Source: Pseudomonas siliginis (lineage in GTDB: Bacteria; Pseudomonadota; Gammaproteobacteria; Pseudomonadales; Pseudomonadaceae). Taken from it: a stretch of 33,055 nucleotides of DNA. The position numbers and the translations under genes are program-made. How positions within the stretch are numbered: position 1 is the stretch's first letter; the number at the start of each line of letters is the position of its first letter. Where the stretch lies: the NCBI RefSeq assembly GCF_019145195.1, contig NZ_JAHSTW010000015.1, positions 1 to 33,055 on the forward strand, in the 5' to 3' direction. Shown piece after piece: positions 1-8,332 of this stretch. The notes below the pieces were generated by a model. It was not told where the DNA came from and made no database searches. It saw only the letters and a program-made list of their open reading frames with translations.

Positions 1-1
1 C

Positions 2-457
2 GCTGGTCGGGCATTGATCGACAACTGCCCAACGTTGAGCGTCCAGTTCGCCCACATGATCGCCGCCCCTGGCATGGGTGAGATCTCAGTATTTGCGGCG
101 CTGGCTGAACTGACGACCTTACCGGTGACGCTCAAGTCAGCGCAGGTCAGCCGCCATGCCGGACTCGATGTCCGACTCACGCAATCAGGCACCAGTATTG
201 ATAAACCCGGCCGGATAAGTAAGGGCGGCAATGCCTATTTGCGCTCAGCGATGTACATGCCTGCGCTGACCGCCATACGTTGCGACCCGAACGTTAAAGC
301 GTTTTACGAAGCCTTGGTGGCTCGAGGAAAGAGGAAGATGCAGGCTATTGTCGCAGTCATGCGCAAATACCTGACCGGATTATGGGCCTGCATGCGGGCA
401 GGCGAAGACTTCAGTACAGCCAAGCTTTTTAGCGATAAACACACCCAAAAAGCTTGA
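2..457 (+). CDS. IS110-family transposase, C-terminal part (cut by window edge)
   Basis: The frame is open to the left edge, so only the last 151 residues are visible. They match the C-terminal Transposase_20 part of IS110-type transposases: a helix-hairpin-helix-like AAPGMGEIS, then SRHAGLD, QSGTS, a GRISKGGNAYLRSAMYM block, and a final helix with basic residues. IS110 enzymes pair an N-terminal DEDD RuvC-like catalytic domain with this C-terminal serine-containing domain, and work with a noncoding RNA made from the element ends. The catalytic N-terminus lies outside the window, so whether the gene is intact cannot be judged. No inverted terminal repeat is seen after the stop, which is normal for this family. 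The right end of the IS probably falls between 458 and about 490. Confidence 0.85.
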   Translation, partial: AGRALIDNCPTLSVQFAHMIAAPGMGEISVFAALAELTTLPVTLKSAQVSRHAGLDVRLTQSGTSIDKPGRISKGGNAYLRSAMYMPALTAIRCDPNVKAFYEALVARGKRKMQAIVAVMRKYLTGLWACMRAGEDFSTAKLFSDKHTQKA

Positions 458-492
458 CCGTGAACAGAGTATCTACAATGGAATGCGATCTC

Positions 493-524
493 CTGTAGGA
501 GCTGCCGAAGGCTGCGATCTTTTG
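493..524. repeat. single REP-like repeat
   Basis: CTGTAGGAGCTGCCGAAGGC followed by TGCGATCTTTTG. Almost the same unit recurs at 7499-7530. It is a typical intergenic REP-type sequence of fluorescent pseudomonads and lies between the IS remnant and the end of the deacylase gene. Confidence 0.7.
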
Positions 525-536
525 GCGTCATTCGAA

Positions 537-1994
537 TCAACGAAACCCTTCGCGCAAATCACCTTCACGTGCCAGAAACCGCCCTGCCCTCGCCCCATTT
601 GCCTGCCCGTCGCGATAGCTCAACACGCCGTTGATCCAAACCCCGTCGATCCCCTGCGCCGCCCGTTGCGGATCGTTGAAATCGGCCACGTCACGCACGG
701 TCGCCGGATCGAACAACACCAGATCCGCCCAATGTCCTTCACGAATCTCGCCCCTTTCCTGCAAGCCAAAACGCGCCGCCGACAGGCCGGTCATCTTGTG
801 CACGGCGGTGTGCAGCGGAAACAACCCGATGTCGCGACTGAAATGGCCCAGCACCCGTGGGAAAGCGCCCCACAGGCGCGGATGCGGGAACGGGTCTTCG
901 GGCAGTCCGTCAGAACCGACCATCGAAAGCGGATGGGCGAGGATTCTTCTGACATCGGCCTCGTCCATGCCGTAGTACACCGCGCCCGCCGGTTGCAGAC
1001 GTTTCGCGGCTTCTTCCAGCGACAGTTTCCATTCGCCAGCAATGTCGACCAGGTCGCGCCCGCTGACTTCCGGGTGCGGCGTCGACCAGGTAATAGTGAT
1101 GCGGTGGGCGTCGGTGACCTGCTTCAAATCCAGGGTCGAGGAACTCGCCGCGTACGGGTAGCAATCGCAGCCGACCGGATGGGTTTTCGCTGCCTCTTCC
1201 AGCGCTGCGAGCAATTGCGGACTGCGTCCCCAGTTACCGACGCCAGCGCATTTGAGGTGGGAAATGATCACCGGCGATTGCGCGTGTCGGCCGATCTGAA
1301 ATGCTTCGTCCATCGCCTCCAAGACCGGGGCGAATTCGCTGCGCAGATGGGTGGTGTACACCGCGCCGAACGCCGTCAGTTCTTCGGTCAGTTGCATGAC
1401 TTCATCGGTCGAGGCGTTGAAGGCGCTGGCGTAGGCCAGGCCTGTGGATAAACCCAATGCGCCAGCCTTGAGACTGTCGCGCAACTGCTCGCGCATGGCG
1501 GTGATTTCGTCGGGGGTCGCGGTGCGGAACAAGTCGTCGAGGTGATTGCTGCGCAGCGCCGTGTGGCCAACCAGCGCGGCGACATTCAGCGTGGGGTTGG
1601 CCGCTTCGACGGCGGCGCGGTAGTCGCTGAAACGCGGGTAAACGAACGCCGCTGCGCTGCCGAGCAGGTTCATCGGGTCCGGCGGATTGCCCTTCAAAGT
1701 GACCGGCGAAGCGCTGATGCCGCAGTTGCCGACAATCACCGTGGCCACGCCCTGGCTGAGCTTGGGCAGCATCTCGGGTTGGCGGATGACCACGGTGTCG
1801 TCATGGGTGTGCACGTCGATGAAACCCGGCGCCAGCGCCCGGCCGGCGGCGTCGATTTCTTCGCTGGCGCGGGCGTGAGGCAAATCGCCGATGCGCTCGA
1901 TGCGGCCATTGAGAATTGCCACGTCGGCCTTATAGCCGGGCGTGTTGCTGCCGTCGATGACCAGCGCGTTGCGGATCAGGGTGTCGTACTGCAT
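537..1994 (-). CDS. N-acyl-D-amino-acid deacylase (D-aminoacylase)
   Basis: This 485-residue amidohydrolase-superfamily enzyme hydrolyses N-acyl-D-amino acids to a carboxylate and a free D-amino acid in the cytoplasm. The metal-site residues of the D-aminoacylase family are visible: HTHDD at 62-66, the bridging cysteine in GNCGIS (C91), a histidine in THLRSE (H216), another in SHLKCAG (H246), and the aspartate in GSDG (D362). The length fits the family (about 480-495). It is the last gene of a three-gene operon, starting one base after the regulator's stop codon. Its neighbours are a GntP permease and an RpiR regulator, which suggests a pathway for taking up and using N-acylated D-amino acids or related cell-wall or lipopeptide products. 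The exact substrate cannot be read from sequence. Long antisense frames over this gene are GC-driven shadows. Confidence 0.92.
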   Translation of the reverse strand: MQYDTLIRNALVIDGSNTPGYKADVAILNGRIERIGDLPHARASEEIDAAGRALAPGFIDVHTHDDTVVIRQPEMLPKLSQGVATVIVGNCGISASPVTLKGNPPDPMNLLGSAAAFVYPRFSDYRAAVEAANPTLNVAALVGHTALRSNHLDDLFRTATPDEITAMREQLRDSLKAGALGLSTGLAYASAFNASTDEVMQLTEELTAFGAVYTTHLRSEFAPVLEAMDEAFQIGRHAQSPVIISHLKCAGVGNWGRSPQLLAALEEAAKTHPVGCDCYPYAASSSTLDLKQVTDAHRITITWSTPHPEVSGRDLVDIAGEWKLSLEEAAKRLQPAGAVYYGMDEADVRRILAHPLSMVGSDGLPEDPFPHPRLWGAFPRVLGHFSRDIGLFPLHTAVHKMTGLSAARFGLQERGEIREGHWADLVLFDPATVRDVADFNDPQRAAQGIDGVWINGVLSYRDGQANGARAGRFLAREGDLREGFR

Positions 1995-1995
1995 G

Positions 1996-2856
1996 TCAGT
2001 CTCCCAGCGGCAGGTGATCGTCGCCGCCGCGGTATTCGTCGAGGGCGAGTTTGATTCGCCGCAGACGTTCTTGATTGTCTTCAGGGCTGGCCAGCGCCAG
2101 CTCGGTGGCGAGCACGTCGATGGCCAGCAGCATGCCGTAGCGCGCCGCCGTCGGTTTGTAGATGAACGAGGTTTCCGCGCCTTGCAGCGGCAGGACGACG
2201 TCGGCCAGTTCGGCCAGCGGTGAATCGCCGCGAGTGATGGCGAGGATGCGCGCGCCGTAATTGCGCGCCAGCTCCACGGTTTCCAAAAGCTCCGGGGTGA
2301 TGCCGGTCAGCGAGCAGGCGATCAGCACTTGCTCGGCGTTCAGACTGGCGGCGGTGACGCGCATCATCACCGCGTCATGACACACCGCAATCGAGTAACC
2401 GAGGCGCACCAGGCGCACCTGCAATTCATCGCTGCACAGGGTCGAGCAACCGCCCATGCCGAACGCGTGAATCATCCGCGCCTGACCGAGTAATTTCACT
2501 GCGTCGGCGAAGCGCGATTCGTCGAAACCGGCCAGATGCTGGCGCAGCGTGGTTTCGATGTCGCCAACGATCTGCCCGTAAAACGCCGACTGCTCAGGCG
2601 TGCCCGCCGGGTCGAGAAAACGGCTGCCAACGCCGCTGGCCTGGGCCAGTTGCAGGCGCAGATCACGCAGGTCACGACAGCCGACCGTGCGGGCAAAGCG
2701 CGACAGCGTGGCGGTGCTGACCTCGGCGCGTTGTGCGAGGTCTTCGAGGCTGGCGCTGGCGGCAAACCCGACATCGTCGAGCATCAACCGCGCAATGCGC
2801 CCCTCGCCGGCGCTGAAGGAATCCTGGCGGGCGCGGATCTGGTAGAGGATGTCCAT
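1996..2856 (-). CDS. RpiR/MurR-family transcriptional regulator
   Basis: This 286-residue protein has an N-terminal HTH_6 domain (recognition part near STATLSRFARTVGC, about residues 47-60) and a C-terminal SIS sugar-phosphate-binding domain (about 125-260) that starts at IHAFGMGGCSTL. RpiR-type proteins bind DNA as dimers or tetramers and usually sense a phosphorylated sugar through the SIS domain. The gene lies between the permease (16-base gap) and the deacylase (1-base gap), so it is co-transcribed with both and probably controls this operon. A candidate operator lies upstream of the permease at 4302-4316. The pairing with a deacylase is common in pseudomonads, but the effector is unknown. 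Confidence 0.9.
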   Translation of the reverse strand: MDILYQIRARQDSFSAGEGRIARLMLDDVGFAASASLEDLAQRAEVSTATLSRFARTVGCRDLRDLRLQLAQASGVGSRFLDPAGTPEQSAFYGQIVGDIETTLRQHLAGFDESRFADAVKLLGQARMIHAFGMGGCSTLCSDELQVRLVRLGYSIAVCHDAVMMRVTAASLNAEQVLIACSLTGITPELLETVELARNYGARILAITRGDSPLAELADVVLPLQGAETSFIYKPTAARYGMLLAIDVLATELALASPEDNQERLRRIKLALDEYRGGDDHLPLGD

Positions 2857-2872
2857 GGGCGGCGGGCTCCGG

Positions 2873-4222
2873 TTACAGCAGGTAGGAAAGGCCGACGGTC
2901 AGCGCGAAAGCGACCAGCGAAATCAGCGTCTCGAGCACGGTCCAGGTCTTGAACGTCTGCGCGACCGTCATGTTGAAGTATTCCTTGATCAACCAGAAGC
3001 CGCCGTCGTTGACGTGGGAAAAGATAACCGAGCCCGCGCCGGTCGCCAGCACCAAAAGCTCAGGGTGTGGATAACCCAGACCGATGGCCACCGGCGCGAC
3101 AACGCCTGATGCGGTGGTCATCGCCACGGTGGCCGAGCCAGTGGCAACGCGCATCAGCGCAGCGAACAACCAGCCCATGATCAGCGGCGACAGGTGAAAT
3201 TCGTGAGCGAGGCCGACGATCTGATCGGTGACGCCGGCATCCACCAGAATCCGGTTCAAGCCGCCACCCGCGCCGACCAGCAAGGTGATGCTGGCGGTGG
3301 GCGCGAGGCATTCGTTGGTGAACTTGAGGATCGATTCGCGGTTGAAACCCTGAGCAATGCCCAGCGTCCAGAAGCTCAGCAAAGTCGCCAGCAACAGCGC
3401 GATCACCGAATTGCCGATGAACAGCAGGAACTGGTTGAACGCGCTGCCGGGGGTGGAAATCAGGTTAGCCCAGCCGCCGATCAGCATCAGCACCACCGGC
3501 AGCAGAATGGTCGCCATGGTAATGCCGAAACCCGGCAGTTTGTCGCGCGGTTCGCGGTCGAGAAATTGCTTTTCCAGCGGATTGTCCGTCGGCAATTGAA
3601 TGCGCGGCACGATGAATTTCGCGTACAGCGGGCCGGCGATGATTGCGGTCGGAATGCCGATCGCGATCGCGTACAACAAGGTCTGCCCGACCGACGCCTG
3701 ATAGGCCTGCACCGCGAGCATCGCGGCCGGGTGCGGCGGCACCAGCGCATGCACCACCGAGAGGCCGGCCACCATCGGCAGCCCGACCATCAGAATCGAC
3801 ACGCCGACGCGGCGTGCCACGGTGAAAGCGATTGGCACCAGCAAGACGAAACCGACTTCAAAGAACAGCGGCAAGCCGACCAGAAACGCGATGCAGACCA
3901 TCGCCCAGTGCGCGTTCTTCTCACCGAATTTCTCGATCAGCGTGCGCGCCATCTGCTCGGCGCCGCCGGACTCGGCCATCATCTTGCCGAGCATCGTTCC
4001 CAACGCCACCACCAGCGCAATATGCCCCAGCGTCTTGCCGACGCCGGCCTCATACGCACCGACCACCGCCGACGGCGGCATCCCGGCCACCAGCGCCAGG
4101 CCCAGGGAGATCAGGGTGATGACAATGAAAGGATTGAGCCGGTAACGGGCGATCAACACGATCAGCGCAATGATGGCCACGGCGGCGTAGACCAGCAGCC
4201 AATAGCCGAAGGAAGGCGTCAT
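2873..4222 (-). CDS. GntP-family permease (gluconate:H+ symporter type)
   Basis: This 449-residue inner-membrane protein has about twelve hydrophobic segments. The GntP family imports gluconate or other small hydroxy-acids with protons. Family-like stretches include GMPPSAVVGAYEAGVGKTLG near the N-terminus, the loop LVPPHPAAMLAVQAY, and a C-terminal FSHVNDGGFWL block typical of GntP members. I place the start at 4222 because GAGGAG stands seven bases before that ATG. A longer in-frame start at 4276 would add 18 hydrophilic residues and has no such site. It is the first gene of the operon with the RpiR regulator and the D-aminoacylase, so the real substrate may be an N-acyl-D-amino acid rather than gluconate; this is inference from context. 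Confidence 0.9.
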   Translation of the reverse strand: MTPSFGYWLLVYAAVAIIALIVLIARYRLNPFIVITLISLGLALVAGMPPSAVVGAYEAGVGKTLGHIALVVALGTMLGKMMAESGGAEQMARTLIEKFGEKNAHWAMVCIAFLVGLPLFFEVGFVLLVPIAFTVARRVGVSILMVGLPMVAGLSVVHALVPPHPAAMLAVQAYQASVGQTLLYAIAIGIPTAIIAGPLYAKFIVPRIQLPTDNPLEKQFLDREPRDKLPGFGITMATILLPVVLMLIGGWANLISTPGSAFNQFLLFIGNSVIALLLATLLSFWTLGIAQGFNRESILKFTNECLAPTASITLLVGAGGGLNRILVDAGVTDQIVGLAHEFHLSPLIMGWLFAALMRVATGSATVAMTTASGVVAPVAIGLGYPHPELLVLATGAGSVIFSHVNDGGFWLIKEYFNMTVAQTFKTWTVLETLISLVAFALTVGLSYLL

Positions 4223-4301
4223 GCGGTACTCCTCGAAAGGGTCACGTTCGAATGGGTTGTGAAACTCATAAATCATTTCGAGATAGAGATTTCAAACCGC
4301 A

Positions 4302-4316
4302 TGAAAGTAATTTTCG
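4302..4316. promoter_or_regulatory. candidate RpiR operator upstream of the permease operon
   Basis: TGAAAGTAATTTTCG contains an almost palindromic GAAA-N5-TTTC. It lies about 80 bp upstream of the first gene of an operon that carries its own RpiR-type regulator. Some RpiR proteins bind GAAA/TTTC palindromes, but no binding is known here. Confidence 0.35.
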
Positions 4317-4414
4317 TGGAGAGACAAGAGGTGTCGCTGATGGGTATGGGGTGTCGTGATTAATGAAAATCGGAGGGCGGGATTTTCATGGCTTTCCAGA
4401 TCACCACGCAACTC

Positions 4415-4504
4415 TGTGGGAGCGAGCCTGCTCGCGAAGACCGCTTCACATTCACCATCTTCATTGACTGACCCACCGCTTTCGCGAGCAGGCTCGCTCC
4501 CACA
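4415..4504. repeat. REPIN (two inverted REP units)
   Basis: TGTGGGAGCGAGCCTGCTCG at 4415 is mirrored by its reverse complement ending at 4504; 42 bases separate the two 24-bp arms. The same unit pair occurs in the opposite arrangement at 9505-9578. The 391-base gap between the permease and the small gene at 4614 holds this REPIN, the operator candidate and a promoter candidate. Confidence 0.9.
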
Positions 4505-4550
4505 GTTTTGATCGCACCCTTCCAGGCAGAACGCTGTCGACCTCTTGAAC

Positions 4551-4586
4551 CGAGTATGTCGACGCTTCGAACGAGCGCTATACTCG
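4551..4586 (+). promoter_or_regulatory. promoter with overlapping inverted repeat for the 53-residue gene
   Basis: TATACT at 4579-4584 is a good -10 element 30 bp before the start codon; no convincing -35 box is seen at 17 bp. The -10 lies in an inverted repeat, CGAGTAT (4551-4557) and ATACTCG (4580-4586). A repeat across the -10 would suit an autoregulated gene such as an antitoxin. Confidence 0.4.
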
Positions 4587-4613
4587 CTCAAGGTAATTAC
4601 CCGGGATCACGCC

Positions 4614-4775
4614 ATGGCCATCGTACGTCGCAACCGAAAAAAATTGACCCAGGACGCCCTGATCCGCTCAATCGCCAGCTCCACAGCGATCGAGACCGGC
4701 CAAAGTGTCGATATGATCGAACGCAAGCTCAAGGCCAAATCCGGCAAATTCCAACACCTCGCATTGGCCAGGTAG
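4614..4775 (+). CDS. small basic protein, possible Fic antitoxin (VbhA-like)
   Basis: This is a 53-residue, lysine- and arginine-rich protein beginning MAIVRRNRKKL. I do not recognise it by family. Its middle reads IASSTAIETGQSVD, predicted helical, and contains S-x-x-x-E-T. Small antitoxins of class I Fic proteins (for example VbhA) carry a helix with (S/T)-x-x-x-E-(G/N), whose glutamate blocks ATP in the Fic active site. The match is partial, because T stands where G or N is expected. The gene converges on the fic gene, with stop codons only seven bases apart. Usual class I antitoxin genes precede fic on the same strand, so the arrangement is unusual. The Shine-Dalgarno region is weak, but a -10 element with an inverted repeat lies just upstream. 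Confidence 0.55.
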   Translation: MAIVRRNRKKLTQDALIRSIASSTAIETGQSVDMIERKLKAKSGKFQHLALAR

Positions 4776-4782
4776 GCTCCTC

Positions 4783-5400
4783 TCAAGCCCACAGTGCTCG
4801 CCGGACCCAATATTCCATTGGCTGGTAGTTGCAGTTGAGGCCTTGATTTATCGCAGCAAAGTAAGCCTCTTTGTTTCGCTCCCAACTGCTGTAATCCAGC
4901 GGAACATAGCCCGCCTGCACCGCCATCACGTCTGCAAGTAATCTGGACAACCGTCCATTACCCTCCCGGAATGGATGAATCAAAATGAACTCCACATGCG
5001 TTACGGCGATGGCGTGAATGAGGTTCTCATCAAGATCAGGTTTGCACGGGGTGAATTCAGCAAGGCATTCCTTCTCAAACCCCTCTAACAAGCGCGGAAT
5101 CTGTGGGGCCGCAGCAAAGAAAAAACCGTCTTTGCCAAGGTTGACCGCCCGTATTTCACCCGCCCAAGGATAGATATTGCCCAGCCAGTACCGATACCAA
5201 TCCCTCAAGTCCTGAACAGTAATTGACCGTGCCGGTAAACGCTCGATCAGAACCTGCTGGTAAAGTTTTTCCAGCAGAGTCAGCTCGGCATCATCCATCT
5301 CTTCAGGATCACTGATTCCCAGCTTGTTGCTCAGTACCTGCTCATCCGAGCCGGCCTGAAAACTGCCCTGTGCCCCCTCTGCCTCGTAACGATCAACCAT
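4783..5400 (-). CDS. Fic-domain protein (AMP-transferase type)
   Basis: This 205-residue Fic protein has a complete active-site motif, HPFREGNGR at 142-150 with a further arginine at 153. That fits the HxFx(D/E)GN(G/K)RxxR consensus of enzymes that transfer AMP from ATP to a target hydroxyl group. The N-terminus (SDEQVLSNKLGIS, then EEMDDAEL) is the usual start of short 'cell filamentation protein Fic' members. No self-inhibitory (S/T)xxxE(G/N) helix is seen within the protein, so a separate inhibitor is expected; the convergent 53-residue gene at 4614 is the candidate. The start ATG is preceded by GGGA. The target protein is unknown. Confidence 0.9.
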   Translation of the reverse strand: MVDRYEAEGAQGSFQAGSDEQVLSNKLGISDPEEMDDAELTLLEKLYQQVLIERLPARSITVQDLRDWYRYWLGNIYPWAGEIRAVNLGKDGFFFAAAPQIPRLLEGFEKECLAEFTPCKPDLDENLIHAIAVTHVEFILIHPFREGNGRLSRLLADVMAVQAGYVPLDYSSWERNKEAYFAAINQGLNCNYQPMEYWVRRALWA

Positions 5401-5469
5401 TCCCGAACCTGCCGACCTGTTGATGATTCAAGGCACCTTAAGCCGGGTGACATGCGAGCGCAAAGGTAG

Positions 5470-5500
5470 AAATACAAACGGCCACCCAAAGACGGCCGTT
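5470..5500 (-). terminator. rho-independent terminator after the SDR gene
   Basis: On the minus strand AACGGCC and GGCCGTT form a 7-bp stem around a 10-base loop, followed by TTGTATTTCT. It lies 40 bases after the SDR stop codon and separates that gene from fic. Confidence 0.65.
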
Positions 5501-5541
5501 CATTTGATCGATAGCAAAGCCCGACGGGGCTCAATGACCCA

Positions 5542-6435
5542 TCACACCATTTCGTTACGAATCCATTCCACCACCGACGTGCGCTTCGGTGTCCAGCCCA
5601 GCAGTTCCCGGGCGTGTTTGCCGCGTACGCGGCTGTTGGAACCGAGGCCGTAGTTGGCCATTTCGTAGCCCCATTCGGCTTCGGCGTCTTGCAATGGCCA
5701 GTCTTGCGGTTCGCCCAGATTGAGGGCTTCGGCCATGGCGGTGGTCATGTCGATGAACGAGGCTTCACCGCTCTCGACGAAGTAGAAAGTGCCGGGCACG
5801 TTTTTGTTCAGCGCCAGCTGATACAGGGCGACGACGTCTTCGATGTGCACGTTGGACCAGATGTTCTGCCCTGTTCCGACGTGGCGAACGACGCCGCTTT
5901 TGCGCGCCTGTTTCAGCAGTCGCGGCAGTTGCACGCTGTCGCGGTTGACGCCCAGGCTGTGGCCGTAGATGAGGGTGTTGCAGATCACCGCCGAGTTCAC
6001 GCCATCCTGCGCCGCCGCGAGCACCAGATTGTCGATGGCTACGCGATCGGCCTTGTCGACAGTCGGCTCCGGTAGGTTGTCCTCGTAGTAAATGTCGTCG
6101 CTGGATTTGCCGCCGGAAGCGTCGCCGACAATGCTCGAACCGCTGGTGTGCAGAAAGACTTTGTTCGAGCCACGCAAAGCGTCAAGTAACGCTTCCACCG
6201 CACCGCGATGGTCGCTGCTGGCAGCGTTGATGACGGCATCGGCAGCGCGGGCCTGTTGCGCCAGCAATTGGCTGTCATCGAGGGTGCCGATTACCGCGTT
6301 CATGCCCAGTGCTTTCAGCTCATCAGCCTGCTCGGCGCTGCGCACCAGGCCGGTGACGTTCTGCCCGGCCTGCACCAGGCCGGTGGCGATGGAACCGCCG
6401 ATAAAACCGGCCGCGCCGGTAACGAATACGTTCAT
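5542..6435 (-). CDS. atypical SDR / NAD-dependent epimerase-type protein
   Basis: This 297-residue extended SDR-fold protein has the N-terminal Rossmann motif TGAAGFIGG (residues 6-14) and an SDR-type tail ending in GWTPKRTSVVEWI. The usual YxxxK catalytic pair is not clear: the expected place reads IYGHSLGVNRD, so it is an atypical member that could act as a reductase, an epimerase or a nucleotide-binding sensor. The substrate is unknown. It lies 103 bases downstream of a LysR gene on the same strand and not far from mdaB, which hints at a redox or detoxification context. The start is the ATG at 6435. Confidence 0.85.
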   Translation of the reverse strand: MNVFVTGAAGFIGGSIATGLVQAGQNVTGLVRSAEQADELKALGMNAVIGTLDDSQLLAQQARAADAVINAASSDHRGAVEALLDALRGSNKVFLHTSGSSIVGDASGGKSSDDIYYEDNLPEPTVDKADRVAIDNLVLAAAQDGVNSAVICNTLIYGHSLGVNRDSVQLPRLLKQARKSGVVRHVGTGQNIWSNVHIEDVVALYQLALNKNVPGTFYFVESGEASFIDMTTAMAEALNLGEPQDWPLQDAEAEWGYEMANYGLGSNSRVRGKHARELLGWTPKRTSVVEWIRNEMV

Positions 6436-6538
6436 GGAGTAACTCCCTGCGTGAATCAGTGATGCGGCGAGTATCGGCCGATGAACTCAGGCGAAAAACC
6501 CGCCCTCGGCCAATTCACTCTTGCGCAGGGATCACGAA

Positions 6539-7450
6539 TCAGCCTTTGAATTCGGCGCTGGCGTAGGCGGCGAGTTTGCTCTGGATAAAGTCGAGGAAGC
6601 ACTGGATGCGCAACGCCAGTTGCGAGTTGCGGTAGTACACGGCGTTGATCGGCTGGCGGTAGCCGCTGTTGAATTCGCCGAGCAGGACTTTCAGGCGCCC
6701 GGCACGGATGTCGTCGATGGTCATGAAGTGCGACAGGCAGGCGATGCCCTGCCCTTCCAGCGCGAGATGGCGCACGGTCTCGCCGCTGGAAGCGCTGATC
6801 GCCGGGTTGATCGGCCAGCGGTCGCCGTGCACATAGCGCAGCGGCCATTGGTTGAGGCCTTCGTTCTGGGTGAAGCCGAGCAGCGTGTGTTCGCTGAGGT
6901 CTGCGACCTGCCGGGGCGCGCCGTGTTTTTTCAGGTAAGCAGGGCTGGCAACGATCATCAACGGACTGCAACCGAGCGAACGCGCATGCAGCGTCGAATC
7001 GGCGAGGGTGCCGATGCGGATGGCGACGTCGGTGCTTTGTTCAAGCAGGTCAATGATCAAGTCATTGCTGTTGAGTTCGAGCAGGATGTCCGGATAGAGC
7101 TGCCGGAATTCGTCGATGTAGGGGACGATGGCGTGGAGCATGAACGGCGAGGCGGCGTTGATGCGCAGGCGTCCGGACGGAGTTTGCTGGCGCGAAGACA
7201 GACGCTCTTCGAGTTGATCCATCTGATCGAGAATCAGCTTGGCCTGTTCGAAGAAATACTTGCCCTCCTCGGTCAGGTCCATGCGTCGCGTGGTGCGGTT
7301 GATCAGCGTGGTGTCGAGCTTGGCTTCGAGCTTCGACAGCGTGCGACTGACGGCCGACGGCGTCTGGCCGACCTGCTCGGCGGCGGCGGAAATCGAACCG
7401 CACTCGATCACGCAGACGAAAATCTGCAACTCATCGGATCTGGCTTTCAC
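6539..7450 (-). CDS. LysR-family transcriptional regulator
   Basis: This 303-residue protein has an N-terminal winged helix (CGSISAAAEQVGQTPSAVS, about residues 16-34), the linker TTRRMDLTEEGK and a periplasmic-binding-like effector domain. I choose the GTG at 7450 (VKARSDELQIF) because GAGGA lies five bases before it. The upstream ATG at 7486 falls beside a REP sequence and would add a poorly conserved 12-residue tail. Members with this N-terminus often control neighbouring oxidoreductase genes. The SDR gene lies downstream and mdaB upstream, both on the same strand, and either could be a target. The effector is unknown. Confidence 0.9.
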   Translation of the reverse strand: MKARSDELQIFVCVIECGSISAAAEQVGQTPSAVSRTLSKLEAKLDTTLINRTTRRMDLTEEGKYFFEQAKLILDQMDQLEERLSSRQQTPSGRLRINAASPFMLHAIVPYIDEFRQLYPDILLELNSNDLIIDLLEQSTDVAIRIGTLADSTLHARSLGCSPLMIVASPAYLKKHGAPRQVADLSEHTLLGFTQNEGLNQWPLRYVHGDRWPINPAISASSGETVRHLALEGQGIACLSHFMTIDDIRAGRLKVLLGEFNSGYRQPINAVYYRNSQLALRIQCFLDFIQSKLAAYASAEFKG

Positions 7451-7498
7451 GGGTGTCCTCGCTGGAATCGCCAAGATCGCAGCCAATCGCCATGCCCC

Positions 7499-7530
7499 CT
7501 GCAGGAGCTGCCGAAGGCCGCGATCTTTTG
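7499..7530. repeat. single REP-like repeat
   Basis: CTGCAGGAGCTGCCGAAGGC followed by CGCGATCTTTTG, nearly identical to the unit at 493-524. AAGATCGCAGCC about 25 bases to the left pairs with GGCCGCGATCTT, so the site can form a stem-loop between mdaB and the LysR gene. Confidence 0.65.
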
Positions 7531-7558
7531 CTGTACCCGGATAGTAGCCCGAAACCCA

Positions 7559-8149
7559 TCAAACCTTGAGGCCAAACACCTCAGTCAGATGCTGCTCATA
7601 GCGCACCACATCATTCTCGATATTCGGACGCTTCATCACGTCGACGCAGAGGAAGGTCGGCAGCGCGGTCATGCCGAGAAACTCGTTGGCCTTGTGGAAC
7701 GGGAAGTACACCGCGTCCACGCCTTTGGCTTCGAAGAAATCCGTCGGATCATCGAAGGCTTGCTGCGGCGCGTTCCAGGTCAGCGACAGCATGTATTGCT
7801 TGCCCTGAATCAGACCGCCACTGCCGTACTTCTGCGAAGCATCGGAACGGGTGCGACCGTCGCTGGCGTAGAGGCTGCCGTGGCCTTCGGTGAAGACTTC
7901 GTCGAGGTACTTTTTCACCGTCCACGGCGCGCCCATCCACCAGCCCGGCATCTGATAAATGATCACGTCGGCCCAGAGGAATTTCGCCACTTCTTCGGCA
8001 ACGTCGTAGCCTTCATCAATGAAGGTGGTCTTGACGTCGACACCGCCGCGATCGAGCACGCTCAGCGCGGTTTCGTGCAGGGTGGTGTTATAGCGGCCAT
8101 CGGAGTGGGCGAATTTTTTACCGCCATTGAGCAACAGCACTTTCTTCAT
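7559..8149 (-). CDS. mdaB: NAD(P)H:quinone oxidoreductase MdaB
   Basis: This 196-residue flavodoxin-fold enzyme reduces quinones by two electrons with NAD(P)H and FAD, which avoids semiquinone radicals. Long stretches agree with E. coli MdaB: KKFAHSDG near the start, FLWADVIIYQMPGWWMGAPW, YASDGRTR, KYGSGGLIQGK, LTWNAP and PFHKANEFLGM. Length and ends match the family. It is divergent from the YgiN-type gene at 8333 with a 183-base intergenic region. In E. coli the two genes are neighbours and have been proposed to form a quinone cycle. The LysR gene at 6539 is on the same strand downstream. Confidence 0.95.
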   Translation of the reverse strand: MKKVLLLNGGKKFAHSDGRYNTTLHETALSVLDRGGVDVKTTFIDEGYDVAEEVAKFLWADVIIYQMPGWWMGAPWTVKKYLDEVFTEGHGSLYASDGRTRSDASQKYGSGGLIQGKQYMLSLTWNAPQQAFDDPTDFFEAKGVDAVYFPFHKANEFLGMTALPTFLCVDVMKRPNIENDVVRYEQHLTEVFGLKV

Positions 8150-8332
8150 CGGAAAACCTCGGCGCAGCCTTCAAGGCTGGATTGTGAAACAGGAATTGGA
8201 ATGGCGGCAGATTAACCATCGATCTCGCGCGGAAACAGCCACATCGACGCAAAATACATTTGATCAAAACGCACGAATCGGTCGGCAATTGTTGCCGTAG
8301 CATCGCCGCTTTCTGCTTTTGAGGAAGTTGTG

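Noticed and set aside
6521..8215. A 564-residue plus-strand open frame
   Set aside because: It is antisense to LysR and mdaB, which have clear families; it is a GC-driven shadow. The same holds for the long frames at 483-1451, 11914-13602, 27970-29358 and 3194-4363.
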